Assembly: GCF_029504735.1 (NCBI RefSeq)
Contig: NZ_JAQFIP010000022.1
Span: forward strand, 1 to 34,207
DNA from: Ereboglobus sp. PH5-10
GTDB taxonomy: Bacteria > Verrucomicrobiota > Verrucomicrobiia > Opitutales > Opitutaceae
DNA: 34,207 bases
Direction of reading: 5' to 3'
The notes under the pieces were generated by a model. The model did not search any database, was not told the DNA's origin, and was given only the letters and a program-made list of their open reading frames with translations. Numbering within the stretch: the stretch's first letter is position 1; every line of letters begins with the position of its first letter. Positions 1 to 10,436 of this stretch are shown here, piece by piece. A program made the position numbers and the translations under genes.

Positions 1-95
1 GGGCTCGCAGTTGCAAAATATCACCGACGCGGTCCATTGCATAGTGCAGGGGGGCGCATCCGGAACCAACAACATTGATGCCGATCCGCTTCTGC
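1..95 (+). repeat. Direct repeat copy A inside the giant gene
   Basis: Bases 1-95 are identical to 1426-1520, an offset of 1425 bp or 475 codons, so the reading frame is kept. The repeat may extend left of the window. It encodes the end of a beta-helix, with motifs such as QNITDAVHCIVQGG and NNIDADPLL. The two copies diverge immediately after base 95. Confidence 0.95.
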
Positions 96-3000
96 TGCCG
101 ATAGGTGAATCAATGGGGCATCTTGTGGCGATGCTATCGGCAGGCAGTCCTGCTATAGGATCGGGTCAATCGCAGGCCGAAGCAGCGGTTGGTATAACAA
201 TACCGCAGGCTGACGGCCGAGGAATGCCTCGTCCTGAACATCCGACAATAGGAGCATATGAGTGGACCTCCTCATCAATGATAATATCGAGCCAGCCACA
301 AGTAAACATGGACGTCGCACCGAATGGCGCCGCCGTAACAATATCATCCACGGTCAGCAACGCGGTAAGATATGAGTGGTATTTTAAGAATGACGGTATG
401 TTCAATTATAGACTGTTGAACGAAACACAGACATCCGAGTGGAATATAATAGCGGGACCGGGAAGTTACGGCTGGTATCGCATGGTGGCATATGACGCGC
501 AGGGAAATCAGTTGGCCGCAGAGCCGGTGTTGGTGAGGAGTCCGCGGGTTTACGTGAGCACGACAGGCAGTGACGAGAACGACGGATCGTCATGGGCGAC
601 GGCGGTCGCGAGCGTGCAGCACGCGATAGAAAACTGCTTCGGCAATGAGGTATGGGTTGCGAGCGGGACGTATGTGCCGATGGGTCGTCCGAACGGAGGG
701 AGCGAGACGGACAACCGACAGAGGCATTTTTCGTTGAGGAACAACGTGTCGGTGTATGGGGGATTTGCGGGGACGGAGACGGCGCTCGGGGAGCGGGACC
801 TGCTGGCGAACGAGACGATCCTGTCGGGGGACTTTAACGGGAACGACGTGTATGACCCAGTGTCAGGGGCGCTCAAATCGGGAAGCAGTGAGAACGCCTA
901 CTATGTATTTTACCATCCGCAGCCGATGGGAGTGCAACTGAATAATACAGCGGTGCTTGGCAATGTGACGATACGGGGCGGAAGTCCCAGCAGCTCGTTG
1001 AGTTCAGGGGGAGGCATGCGGAACCTCAACAGGGCAAGTCCGAGATTGGTAAACTGTGTGTTTACAGGAAACCTGCATGCGGGCCTGTATAATGGGAGCT
1101 GGTCGAGTCCGGAGGTGATTGGATGCGCGTTCAACGGGAATGCGGGTGCGGCCGGAGTGTATGACAAGGATGATGCATCGCCGGTATTGGACGGATGCAC
1201 GTTCTATAGAAACAGCGGCAATGGATTGCAGCACGGGTATAGCGGGACGGCAACGGTGGTGAACAGCACGTTTTACAGAAACGGGGGCCACGGTGTGTAT
1301 GTGCATTGGAATACAAACGCCGTGGTGATAAACTGCACGAGCACCGAAAACGAGGGAGGCGGGATTGTGCTCGACACGACGAGTGGTCCGATGAAGGTGA
1401 TAAATAGCATAGTATGGGGGAACAAGGGCTCGCAGTTGCAAAATATCACCGACGCGGTCCATTGCATAGTGCAGGGGGGCGCATCCGGAACCAACAACAT
1501 TGATGCCGATCCGCTTCTGCGGGAATTTGAAAATTATGGTGGGGTGGTTTCGATAATTCCTGTTGCATTTGGGAGTTGCGCAGTTGAAGCAGGCATCAAT
1601 CAAGCTGAACTTGGTGATTCTGTAGTATTGCCAACGGTAGATGCTAGGGGAGTGGATAGAACCGCATTTTCAAGACCGACAATTGGAGCTTATGAGCCGC
1701 AGGCAATCATACCTAGTGGACAACCCTTAATTATGCCGATATTGGGCACGGGGGCCTATACCATTGGTTCTGATTACACACTCAATGTGGTTTGGAGCGA
1801 AACTCGTGCAGAAATGGGATTTGTGTTCAAGTGGTATAAAGACGGGCTACTTGTTCCGATCGAAACAAGTAGTCGTTTGTCGGAGCAAGCATTCAGACTA
1901 GGAACATCGGATTATCGCGTCGAAATCACACTTGATGATAAATCTTGGTCTGCTGAATATACGGTGACGATTTATCCAAGTGTAATTTATGTTTCTGGGA
2001 CAGGTGATGATGCAAACGATGGGACGTCCCCGGTAACGGCCAAGCGTTCTTTGGACAAGATTTTGGCGAACCTTCCCTACGGCGGAAACTTCACAATTAA
2101 TGTGCTCGGTGACTCATCTGTATATGCCGTTAATGATCTATATACGCTCACTTCGGGCGTGACGCTGAATATCGAAGATGGCGCGATCATAAAGTTTGCC
2201 GATGGTGCGGGGCTTAATGTTGAGGGTGGTGCGACCCTGAATATTGGTAAAGCCGTTCTCACTCATCTCGCTGATGACACTATCGGTGGTGACACAAATG
2301 AAGACGGCAACCGCTCCGTGCCAAGCCACAATCAATACACAATAACAGGTTCCGGTCAGATTTCGATTTCGGCAGACTGCGACTTTCGATTTAAGACCTT
2401 CGAATACGGCGGAACACTTTCAGTCGATCAAATTTGGATTGGGAACAGGGTTTATCGCATCACCTCCGATGTGGTTGTGCCAAATGGCGTGAGTTTGACG
2501 ATCCTTGAGGGCGCTATTCTGAAGTTCGACCAAAGCAAGCGCATCACCGTGCAGGCAGGAGGTTCTCTATATGTGGCAGGTGCAAGGAACAATAATGTGA
2601 TTTTCACCTCCATTAAAGACGATGTTCATGGTGGCGACACGAATGGCGACGGAATAAGCACTATTCCCTCAATGGGCGATTGGCGGAGTTTGCTCATCAG
2701 CGGCCATGCGGATTTCAGGCATTGCAAATTGCTTTTCGGCGGCAACACGAATTCAGGAGGTTGGTCGGGCGCGGAAGGCGGAGTCATCACCTATTTGAAC
2801 GGGTCAACAGGTGTCGTCGACTCATGTCTGATTTCGGATGGAAAATTTGATGGTGTTTCCTCATACTCCCCCAGTCTACTGGTGGAAAATACGACTGTAT
2901 TTTATTGCGATAGGGCTATCCAAGTCTTGGGTGGACAGGCCGATTTGGTTAATTGTGTGTTCTATGGAATGACAGGTAATCATGGAGTTCTGGCACACGG

Positions 3001-6000
3001 CGGCATCGTGAGGATGTATAACAGTGTTTTGTCCAAGGTTTCCTCCAGCTTTATCTATGCGGGTTCGTCAATAACGATAAAGAACTGTCTTTTCTGGAAC
3101 CCTGCGGGGTATGGTCCCCAATCCTACAGTGCGGTAGGATCAAATGGGAATCTGTGGAGCGATCCTCTTTTCCATGCTGCCGAAAATGGCGATTTCACCC
3201 TGAAAATCGGCAGTCCGTGCATTGATGCAGGGGACGGCTCTGTGGCCCCTGAGCGTGATTTTTTTGGGCAAGAGCGGGTCGATGACATGTATGTGGAAAA
3301 TACGGGCACGCCGGCATCAAATGGGGCGTGCCCGGATATTGGCATTCACGAAATGAGCGCCAATGCGGTTTCGGATGTCGATTTGGCAGTGAGCAAAGTG
3401 GTCATCCCTGCGTCGGCAAATGTCGGGGATACGATTCAAATAAGATACACGGTTACCAATGTCGGCAGCCTGCCTGCGCGCGGCACCTGCCGCAACGAAA
3501 TCACGTTTGTCGGTAATTCCACCATGCCCAATAGAAGCGCGAACGCTATCAGCTCGACACTGAGCCTTGAGCCTAATGAGAGCGTCGAGTTGACCGCAAG
3601 TGTCACCGTGCCGAGCTTGGCGGAGGGCGACTGGCATTTGCAGATTCTACTGAACCCTGACAGGGCTATTTTTGAAGGACGCAATACTGACAACAATCTC
3701 TACACGACATCGGATGTGATACGCATCAGCATGGCGGCATTGGGTGGGACGACCACGGCCGTAATCAACGGCAACTCCAGCCAGACCTTCAGAGTCGAGG
3801 CCTCCGCCAGCGAAGCGGGCACAATCTTGATCTATGCGCCGGAAGGTTTGAACATCTATGGTGCCTTTGGCTATGTGCCGGGTGTCGGACAGAGCGACAT
3901 AAAGGCCGTTTATTGCGGCGATGGTGTTTACGCCATCACGGTGCCGCAGGGTGAAGGCAGCATGTATTTGACGGTCGAAAACCCAACCATTGCTGATAAA
4001 ACCATTCAGATAGAAAAACCTACTGCGGCACTGAGCATTCTTGGCGTGAGCACAAACACGCTTCCAAATACCGGGCAGGTGACACTTTCTCTATATGGCA
4101 CGGGATTTACAGCGTCCTCACTTGTGGAGTTTCGGAGTAACGGCCAAACGATTCTACCTAATCGCATCACTTGCATTTCGCCAGTGGAATTGTCCGTAAC
4201 GTTCGCCTTGGATAATGCGACAGCGGGCGACTATGATATTATAGTTAGCAACGGTTTCAGTCAGGTGACATTTGATAGGCCGATTCAAGTATTGCAGACC
4301 TCCGTGGGCCCAAAGCTCACGGTGACTCTCGAAGTGCCTTCGGGCATCCGCCCGGAGCGCTGGAGCATGCTTGTGGTCAATTACACCAATGAGGGTGACG
4401 CGGATGCCCACGCGCCAATTATCACCCTGTTTGGCGAGACGGAGGTGTTCTTGTCACCAGACAACGGAGTGGAAGAATTTGAGCATTCGATTCGTTTGTT
4501 TGGACTGGCCCAGGATGGCAACCCCTTGGTCATCGCGCCTGGAAAGAGTTATAGCATGCTTGTGCAGTTCAAAACCGCAAGCACGGGTTCGGCTGTGGTG
4601 ATTAGCAATTTGGTATATAATCATGGGAAAGATATTATTGCGTGGAGTGGTCTCTTTAATCTTGCGTCAAGCGAACCGGAAAAACTCCAGCGACTCTATG
4701 ACGCGTATGGCGCAGAGAACACAACCGGCTACTATGACGCCATTTTCGCGGATGTCCAAAAGTGCGCGGATATTGGCATTCGCCCAATTTGCGCGGAACA
4801 TTTCTTCCGCATAAAATCCCTATGCCTCCCCGAGTCTGAATACGCCATTGTGAAAGGAACACTGCTGCACCGGGACACGGGAGCGCCGGTGCCGGATGTT
4901 GTAATTCATGCTTGCACGGCAGAACAGTCATCCAGCGTAGCCGTCTCCAAGACAGATGCCAATGGGCGATTTTTCTTTTATGGGATTGGAAAAGGAACGC
5001 TCGTGTGCGCGAGCAACACCTTGGATGTCGAGGCCATTATTCCCATTAACGATAACATCACAGAACATGTGGAAGTTGATCGCGCTCTCTTGTTCTGCCA
5101 AAAGGAAGAGATCGAAGAGGCTGAGACAAGACAGGACTTGAGCTCTCTGCATCTTGTTGGCATAGGAGGTATGCAATTGTGCGTAGGGTTAAATAATGGG
5201 CTTTTGTTCGCGGCTGATATGTCCAAACTGGCGCAATACACTTACTATAAGTCAGAAAAAACATACTCATCCGTTGTTGTCCCTGATTCACAGGATAATC
5301 CGAATGAAATAGTTGTCTTCCTGCTTGATGGTGGTGGCAAAAAGATATCGAAAGCCACTCTTCAAATAACCGCGCACGGGGATTTTCAGTGGGTAGATTA
5401 TAAAGAGCATATTGAAAATTTTGATTATGATAAAATTGTGTTAATTTCTGATGAAATAGGAAACTACACCGGGGTTGCTCTTGATTTAGAAGCTGGTTCG
5501 GGTTCATCGTTGAGATATTACAAATTAAATAAAAATGAATTCATTGATATTCCGATTATATTAATGGATTCCACGTTTGCATCAACTTTTTCCATGCCTC
5601 CTATTAAGACAAATTTCACCATACCGTTTGCAGTTGGTGATATAAAAGTGTCAATCGAGATTACGGGTGATCAGGAAACCGAGGAAAAGTGTTGCGATTG
5701 GTTGCAGTCATCTGGGTTCAAGGGGACGGGGGCGTTGCAAATGAAATCATGGACAAAAATTGTTACTGGAGCCGCGATCAGCACTGGGGTGGATATTAGT
5801 GGAAAGTGGGATCGCAAATATACGTGCCAATTGAATGCGCAGGCAAATAAATGCAATCATGCACCTATAAGATTGCTCTCAGAAGAAAGAGCGCTTGGAG
5901 GTTTTGTTTGGGTAGACCTCACCAGGTCTGTTCCTTTGCCTCTAAATCTAGGAAAGCTTTCTGGAAAAATCCGGGCGAAAATTGGTTATAATAATAAATT

Positions 6001-9000
6001 ATTAACTATAAATGGAAGTGAGACAACAAAACACGAGGCAAGTATGGAGTTTTCTTTGGTCGGTCAAGTCGCAGCTCAGGCGGCGCTTACGAATGCTCTC
6101 AAAGATGCGCTTGAACCCGAAGATGCTGCATATATAAAAGAATTTACGATAGGGATCACCGCCGCTAGCGCCAGAGCTGATGTTGGTGTTTACTATGATT
6201 CAACGAAAGGAATAAGAGGTATAAGAGAGGAGCTCTCATATAAGGTAGAAGTGACTAAAGTGTTTAAATGGGAAGGTATGCTAACTGAAGATTCCTCCAC
6301 GCTACTTAAGCCTAAATTCACTTGGGATCCTGATATTCAGAAATATTTCGACTCCAAATCTAACAAGAGCTCGATGTCGATGAGCAAAGCCGTCAATTAC
6401 CTACTGCCTGAAACGACGCTTTTGTCCGCGATGTCTCCGTTGGATGACATATCTGTAGACCTATCACACAATACTGTGTTTGCGCCAGGGCAACTACAGG
6501 ACGGTTATCCGTTAAACAATGAATTCCCATGTTTAATTGGGACACAAGATGGAAACACACTAGCATGGATTCGGCAGGTCGTGTCTGACGGCTTGAGTAT
6601 GGGGAAATTGCTAGTTGGCGACATTCGGAATGATCAAATTGAGGGTTTGCGGGAATTATCCCAAGGGGATGTCAATGTGACCGGCTTGTCCATGCTCGCC
6701 ATCAATGATAGTGATCTTCTTGTTGTTTGGGCGCAGGCGGAGCCATTGCGGGATTCCGAGAACGCGTTCAGGCGATCAATCTCCCGTTTTGACACAAGAT
6801 TATATTATGCAGTGCGCAGTTCGGGAGCTTGGTCTTCACCCAGAAGAGTTACCAATGCTGACGTCGTGGAGACCAGACCTAAGCTGGGATTCGATTCACT
6901 GAAAAACGTCCCTGTTGTTGTGTGGATGGGTATGAATGATTCTGGTGAGCATACAATTATGTCGGCGTCCTACAATGCCGATATATGGCAACCCCCCAAT
7001 GCGGTTTTATCGACTATAAATAATATCGAGGCTATAGAAATTTCCTCTTGGCGTAAAAATGACACGCCCGCCCAGTTGCTGGTGTCTCTCTGGCAGGGGA
7101 GTGACAACCAGGTTGTGAGGAGTGGTGTATTAGGGGCATCTGGATGGGCAATGGACACATTCACCATTCCGGTGATGCCTGTTACTGCTTCCAGCGAAAC
7201 CGAACAAGCCACAATTACTTCCTATGCATCTTTAGCAATGTCTCAAAATCCCATCTTTTCGATGGCTTCAGCCCCCTCCGATGGCTGCAAGGAGGATTGC
7301 CGTTGTGGATGCGGACTGGTTTATTTTTGCGGCTGTCCTGTGGCAACATGTCCATGCAAGGGAGAATGCAAGGGCGATGGTATAAGCTGCTGCGATTGTG
7401 TTGATAAAAATGGCATTCCTATTCATCGTTCAAATGACCCCAACGAAATGACAGGCCCAGCAGGAGCTGGAGAACAGCGCTATGTGATTCCCGGCGAATG
7501 GCTCGATTTTAAGGTGTATTTTGAAAACATGGCCACTGCTACGGCGGCTGCACAGGAGGTGCATGTCAACAATGCGCTCAGCCAGTATTTGGACTGGAGT
7601 TCGTTTGAATTTGCCGAGGTTTCGTTTGCCAACCAGATCGAGATGGGGCTGCGCGGTTTGAAGAGCGGACAGATCGAGGTCGCGCAAAAGGGCACCAGCA
7701 CCAAGGTGCGCGTGGAGGCTTCGTATAATGAAAGCACCGGAAAGGTTTATTGGTATATGCGGTCGGTTGATCCTTCCACCGTCGACAAGTGGCCGCTTGA
7801 TCCTTATGCGGGCTTCCTGTTGCCGAACGACGAAACGGGGCGCGGCGAGGGTTACGTGGCTTATCGCGCGAAGGTGAAGGCCGACGCGCCACATAATGCG
7901 CGTATCGACAGCAGCGCGGATATTATATTTGATTACAACGAGGTGATCGTCACCGATCCGGCTTGGTTCAATACCGTGTATGCCGAGGGGTTGACTGCTC
8001 CGGAAATCACCACGCCGCCATCCGACGCTACAAAGGCGCTTGGAGCTTCAGCGTCGTTTACCGTGGCCGCCACGGGTTATGAGCCGATGTCGTATCAGTG
8101 GTTTAAGGACGGTGTTGCGCTCGAAGGCCAAACATCTGCGACGCTCACGTTGTCGAGCGTGCTGGCTGACGACGCGGGCCTTTACACGGTCGCGGTGACA
8201 AACATCTTCAAGTCGGTCACGAGCGAGCCGGCTTCGTTGACTGTTTTGACTCCGCCCGAGATTGCTTGGGCACCCAACGCCGGCAGCCAGACCGTGCAGG
8301 ATGGCGCGACGGCGACGTTTGTCGTGGAAGTGACCGCCGGCAGCGCGCCGTTCACCTATGCGTGGTTCAAGGACAATGTGCTTATCGCGAGCGCTACCGC
8401 CGCCTCCTATACCACGCCCGCCGCGCTGCTCTCCGACAATGGCGCGGTTTATAAGGTCGAGGTTTCCAATGCCGCCGACACCGCATCGCTGAATGCCACG
8501 CTCACCGTCGTTGCGAGTCCGAAGACTATTGCGGATCAATATAAATCGCAAATCGAGGATCCGGGCACGGCAACGGTCACGATTTCGGGCACGGTTGATT
8601 TTTCGCTGGTTGGCGGAATCACGATTCCGTCCGGCAAAACCATTGAGGGTGCGGATGCCTCCTCAACGATTATCGGCGGCGTCACCATTCCGGCGGGCGC
8701 GAGCGGCAATGTCATTATCGGCATCAACTTCACCGAGGGCACGCTGACAATCAACGGTGCGAGTGATGTGGAGGTCACGCATTGCACGTTCACCGACACG
8801 CCCGTCACCATTACGGACGGTGCGGACAATATTTCCTTCTCGTGGAATGAATTCACCGCGACGGGCGGCGGCAGCGGCTCGGCGATGACCATTTCCAACG
8901 CAGGCGCGGGCACAGGCATCCTCCTGCACAATAATCTGTGGGGTGACGGGCTGAAATCCGACATGCCGGGCGTGACCAATGCGCGCGTTTACATGTATAA

Positions 9001-9994
9001 CAACTACTTCACCGCAACGGGCAACACCACCGCAACCGTTGCCGGAGCGGGCGCGCAAATCCTCTCGGTCAACAACATCTACGAAGGCACCCACAACCCG
9101 CTCACCACGCAGTCCACCGGGTTGCTGCACGCGTCGGGCAACAGCATGATTTCGACCACCGGCACGACCGAGCCGGGCAATGACGAGGTGTTTGTCCCCT
9201 CGTATTCGCACATCATCAACCCCGCCGACACCGTCACGAAAGCCTCAATCGCGGCGAATGCGGGCAACACTGCGGGTAAAAACTCCAGCACGCCCGCGCA
9301 AATGAGCGGCACCGCCGGCATCAGCGCAACCGTGACCGGCTCCGGCGCGAGCAAGACCAATGTCAGCGCCCATGTGCCCGCGATGGGAGGCTTTACTCTC
9401 GCATCAACTGCGACCGGCTTTGCGCCCGCTGCGCGGCAGTGGTATCTCGACAACTTTGCCATCGCCGGCGCGACTTCCGGCTCCTACGCCGTTATCAACG
9501 CAAACGCCGCCGCGCACGCCGGCACCTATGCCGTGGCATTGACGGCCGGCACGGGAGAAATCGTGACCTCCGGCGCGTTCACGGTGACGGTGGGCGCGCT
9601 CGCGCCGCCAGTCATCACGTCGAATCCCGTGTCGAAAACAATCAATGTCGGCGGCAGCGCGACTTTCACAGTTGTCGCCACCGGCGAGAGCTTGTCTTAC
9701 CAATGGAGGAAAGGCGGATCGAGCATTGCCGGCGCCACCGGCGCCTCCCACGCAATCACCAACGCGCAGCAATCGCACGCGGGCAACTACAGCGTGCTCG
9801 TGATGAATCCGTCGGGCACAGTCACCAGCAGCGCCGCCACGCTAACGGTGACCACCACCAGCGGCACCGGCGGCAACAACGGCGGAAACAACAATTCCGG
9901 CGGCGGTGGAGGCGGCGGCGCGGTAAGCCTCTGGTGGCTGGCCGCGCTCGCAGCATTGGCGGTTGGGCGCCTCATCGGACGGAGGACTCCATAA
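2..9994 (+). CDS. Giant secreted mosaic surface protein (5'-truncated by window edge)
   Basis: The frame is open from base 2, so the N-terminus and signal peptide lie outside the window. The TTG at 11 is internal, because the same codons recur at 1436 inside the protein. Residue numbers here count from that TTG. Domain order: end of a beta-helix (1-85, ending in a PTIGAYE motif); Ig-like (about 90-175); DUF1565/pectin-lyase-like beta-helix (179-562); Ig-like (about 563-656); second beta-helix (658-1115); CARDB-like (1121-1240); IPT/TIG-like (1341-1430); carboxypeptidase-regulatory-like (1614-1670); an AT-rich unrecognised part; a BNR/propeller-like stretch (about 2170-2410); a 12-Cys cluster (2426-2463); a module starting DPNEMTGP (2476-2660); two Ig domains (2663-2835); pectate-lyase-like helix (2836-3090); two more Ig domains; Gly-rich linker; hydrophobic segment (3304-3322); Arg-Arg tail. 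The tail resembles GlyGly-CTERM/PEP-CTERM sorting signals. A role in adhesion or polysaccharide binding at the cell surface is inferred. No catalytic site was identified. Confidence 0.9.
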   Translation, partial: GSQLQNITDAVHCIVQGGASGTNNIDADPLLLPIGESMGHLVAMLSAGSPAIGSGQSQAEAAVGITIPQADGRGMPRPEHPTIGAYEWTSSSMIISSQPQVNMDVAPNGAAVTISSTVSNAVRYEWYFKNDGMFNYRLLNETQTSEWNIIAGPGSYGWYRMVAYDAQGNQLAAEPVLVRSPRVYVSTTGSDENDGSSWATAVASVQHAIENCFGNEVWVASGTYVPMGRPNGGSETDNRQRHFSLRNNVSVYGGFAGTETALGERDLLANETILSGDFNGNDVYDPVSGALKSGSSENAYYVFYHPQPMGVQLNNTAVLGNVTIRGGSPSSSLSSGGGMRNLNRASPRLVNCVFTGNLHAGLYNGSWSSPEVIGCAFNGNAGAAGVYDKDDASPVLDGCTFYRNSGNGLQHGYSGTATVVNSTFYRNGGHGVYVHWNTNAVVINCTSTENEGGGIVLDTTSGPMKVINSIVWGNKGSQLQNITDAVHCIVQGGASGTNNIDADPLLREFENYGGVVSIIPVAFGSCAVEAGINQAELGDSVVLPTVDARGVDRTAFSRPTIGAYEPQAIIPSGQPLIMPILGTGAYTIGSDYTLNVVWSETRAEMGFVFKWYKDGLLVPIETSSRLSEQAFRLGTSDYRVEITLDDKSWSAEYTVTIYPSVIYVSGTGDDANDGTSPVTAKRSLDKILANLPYGGNFTINVLGDSSVYAVNDLYTLTSGVTLNIEDGAIIKFADGAGLNVEGGATLNIGKAVLTHLADDTIGGDTNEDGNRSVPSHNQYTITGSGQISISADCDFRFKTFEYGGTLSVDQIWIGNRVYRITSDVVVPNGVSLTILEGAILKFDQSKRITVQAGGSLYVAGARNNNVIFTSIKDDVHGGDTNGDGISTIPSMGDWRSLLISGHADFRHCKLLFGGNTNSGGWSGAEGGVITYLNGSTGVVDSCLISDGKFDGVSSYSPSLLVENTTVFYCDRAIQVLGGQADLVNCVFYGMTGNHGVLAHGGIVRMYNSVLSKVSSSFIYAGSSITIKNCLFWNPAGYGPQSYSAVGSNGNLWSDPLFHAAENGDFTLKIGSPCIDAGDGSVAPERDFFGQERVDDMYVENTGTPASNGACPDIGIHEMSANAVSDVDLAVSKVVIPASANVGDTIQIRYTVTNVGSLPARGTCRNEITFVGNSTMPNRSANAISSTLSLEPNESVELTASVTVPSLAEGDWHLQILLNPDRAIFEGRNTDNNLYTTSDVIRISMAALGGTTTAVINGNSSQTFRVEASASEAGTILIYAPEGLNIYGAFGYVPGVGQSDIKAVYCGDGVYAITVPQGEGSMYLTVENPTIADKTIQIEKPTAALSILGVSTNTLPNTGQVTLSLYGTGFTASSLVEFRSNGQTILPNRITCISPVELSVTFALDNATAGDYDIIVSNGFSQVTFDRPIQVLQTSVGPKLTVTLEVPSGIRPERWSMLVVNYTNEGDADAHAPIITLFGETEVFLSPDNGVEEFEHSIRLFGLAQDGNPLVIAPGKSYSMLVQFKTASTGSAVVISNLVYNHGKDIIAWSGLFNLASSEPEKLQRLYDAYGAENTTGYYDAIFADVQKCADIGIRPICAEHFFRIKSLCLPESEYAIVKGTLLHRDTGAPVPDVVIHACTAEQSSSVAVSKTDANGRFFFYGIGKGTLVCASNTLDVEAIIPINDNITEHVEVDRALLFCQKEEIEEAETRQDLSSLHLVGIGGMQLCVGLNNGLLFAADMSKLAQYTYYKSEKTYSSVVVPDSQDNPNEIVVFLLDGGGKKISKATLQITAHGDFQWVDYKEHIENFDYDKIVLISDEIGNYTGVALDLEAGSGSSLRYYKLNKNEFIDIPIILMDSTFASTFSMPPIKTNFTIPFAVGDIKVSIEITGDQETEEKCCDWLQSSGFKGTGALQMKSWTKIVTGAAISTGVDISGKWDRKYTCQLNAQANKCNHAPIRLLSEERALGGFVWVDLTRSVPLPLNLGKLSGKIRAKIGYNNKLLTINGSETTKHEASMEFSLVGQVAAQAALTNALKDALEPEDAAYIKEFTIGITAASARADVGVYYDSTKGIRGIREELSYKVEVTKVFKWEGMLTEDSSTLLKPKFTWDPDIQKYFDSKSNKSSMSMSKAVNYLLPETTLLSAMSPLDDISVDLSHNTVFAPGQLQDGYPLNNEFPCLIGTQDGNTLAWIRQVVSDGLSMGKLLVGDIRNDQIEGLRELSQGDVNVTGLSMLAINDSDLLVVWAQAEPLRDSENAFRRSISRFDTRLYYAVRSSGAWSSPRRVTNADVVETRPKLGFDSLKNVPVVVWMGMNDSGEHTIMSASYNADIWQPPNAVLSTINNIEAIEISSWRKNDTPAQLLVSLWQGSDNQVVRSGVLGASGWAMDTFTIPVMPVTASSETEQATITSYASLAMSQNPIFSMASAPSDGCKEDCRCGCGLVYFCGCPVATCPCKGECKGDGISCCDCVDKNGIPIHRSNDPNEMTGPAGAGEQRYVIPGEWLDFKVYFENMATATAAAQEVHVNNALSQYLDWSSFEFAEVSFANQIEMGLRGLKSGQIEVAQKGTSTKVRVEASYNESTGKVYWYMRSVDPSTVDKWPLDPYAGFLLPNDETGRGEGYVAYRAKVKADAPHNARIDSSADIIFDYNEVIVTDPAWFNTVYAEGLTAPEITTPPSDATKALGASASFTVAATGYEPMSYQWFKDGVALEGQTSATLTLSSVLADDAGLYTVAVTNIFKSVTSEPASLTVLTPPEIAWAPNAGSQTVQDGATATFVVEVTAGSAPFTYAWFKDNVLIASATAASYTTPAALLSDNGAVYKVEVSNAADTASLNATLTVVASPKTIADQYKSQIEDPGTATVTISGTVDFSLVGGITIPSGKTIEGADASSTIIGGVTIPAGASGNVIIGINFTEGTLTINGASDVEVTHCTFTDTPVTITDGADNISFSWNEFTATGGGSGSAMTISNAGAGTGILLHNNLWGDGLKSDMPGVTNARVYMYNNYFTATGNTTATVAGAGAQILSVNNIYEGTHNPLTTQSTGLLHASGNSMISTTGTTEPGNDEVFVPSYSHIINPADTVTKASIAANAGNTAGKNSSTPAQMSGTAGISATVTGSGASKTNVSAHVPAMGGFTLASTATGFAPAARQWYLDNFAIAGATSGSYAVINANAAAHAGTYAVALTAGTGEIVTSGAFTVTVGALAPPVITSNPVSKTINVGGSATFTVVATGESLSYQWRKGGSSIAGATGASHAITNAQQSHAGNYSVLVMNPSGTVTSSAATLTVTTTSGTGGNNGGNNNSGGGGGGGAVSLWWLAALAALAVGRLIGRRTP
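1426..1520 (+). repeat. Direct repeat copy B inside the giant gene
   Basis: This is an exact copy of bases 1-95 in the same frame. After 1520 the two copies code for different sequence (LLLPIGES versus LLREFENY). That pattern fits a recent tandem duplication of a beta-helix module or gene conversion confined to this block. Confidence 0.95.
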
Positions 9995-10044
9995 CAATAC
10001 CCTCCGCCACTCCTTTTTCGCCGGGTGATTTTTGCTATGACTTT

Positions 10045-10063
10045 GCGGCGGTTTTTACGCCGC
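10045..10063 (+). terminator. Possible terminator of the giant gene
   Basis: A hairpin with arms GCGGCG and CGCCGC and a 7-base loop lies about 50 bases after the stop codon. It has no immediate T tract; a T-rich run follows only about 16 bases later. This is a weak candidate. Confidence 0.3.
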
Positions 10064-10226
10064 GAGTCTTCCGCTTGCTTTTTTGGAAACTTTTCCGCGC
10101 CAACTGATCGCAACGCCATTCGGTGGGCGGTGATACGAAAACCGTGAAAACATGCGGTGGCAGTAGGGCAAAAGCAGGTGTGTCGCAAAAAAATGAAAAA
10201 TATTTTCAGGGGGAAAAGTGACCCCC

Positions 10227-10253
10227 AATATGTTAGGATAACATAAACATATT
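10227..10253. promoter_or_regulatory. Nested palindromes, operator- or iteron-like
   Basis: The core ATGTTAGGATAACAT is a perfect inverted repeat with a 3-base centre. It is nested inside a wider pair, AATATGTT and AACATATT. Such nested palindromes are typical of repressor or initiator binding sites. The binding protein is not known. Confidence 0.4.
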
Positions 10254-10413
10254 ACTACCGTTTTTTAGTGCCAGGTTCATGCATCGTCAACATCAAAATA
10301 CACTTTCGCGCATTGACAAAACGCCATTTTTATAAATGGTCCCGCTCCGTCAGCGGTTCTTTATACATTCTTCGTTAACTCAAAACCAACCAAGTCCCTC
10401 TATTATTTCCAAA

Positions 10414-10436
10414 GCATGAATTTTTCAAATTCATGC
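10414..10436. repeat. Perfect inverted repeat (10-bp arms)
   Basis: The arms GCATGAATTT and AAATTCATGC are separated by TTC. This is the longest perfect hairpin in the upstream region. No T tract follows, so it is not an ordinary intrinsic terminator. Confidence 0.6.
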
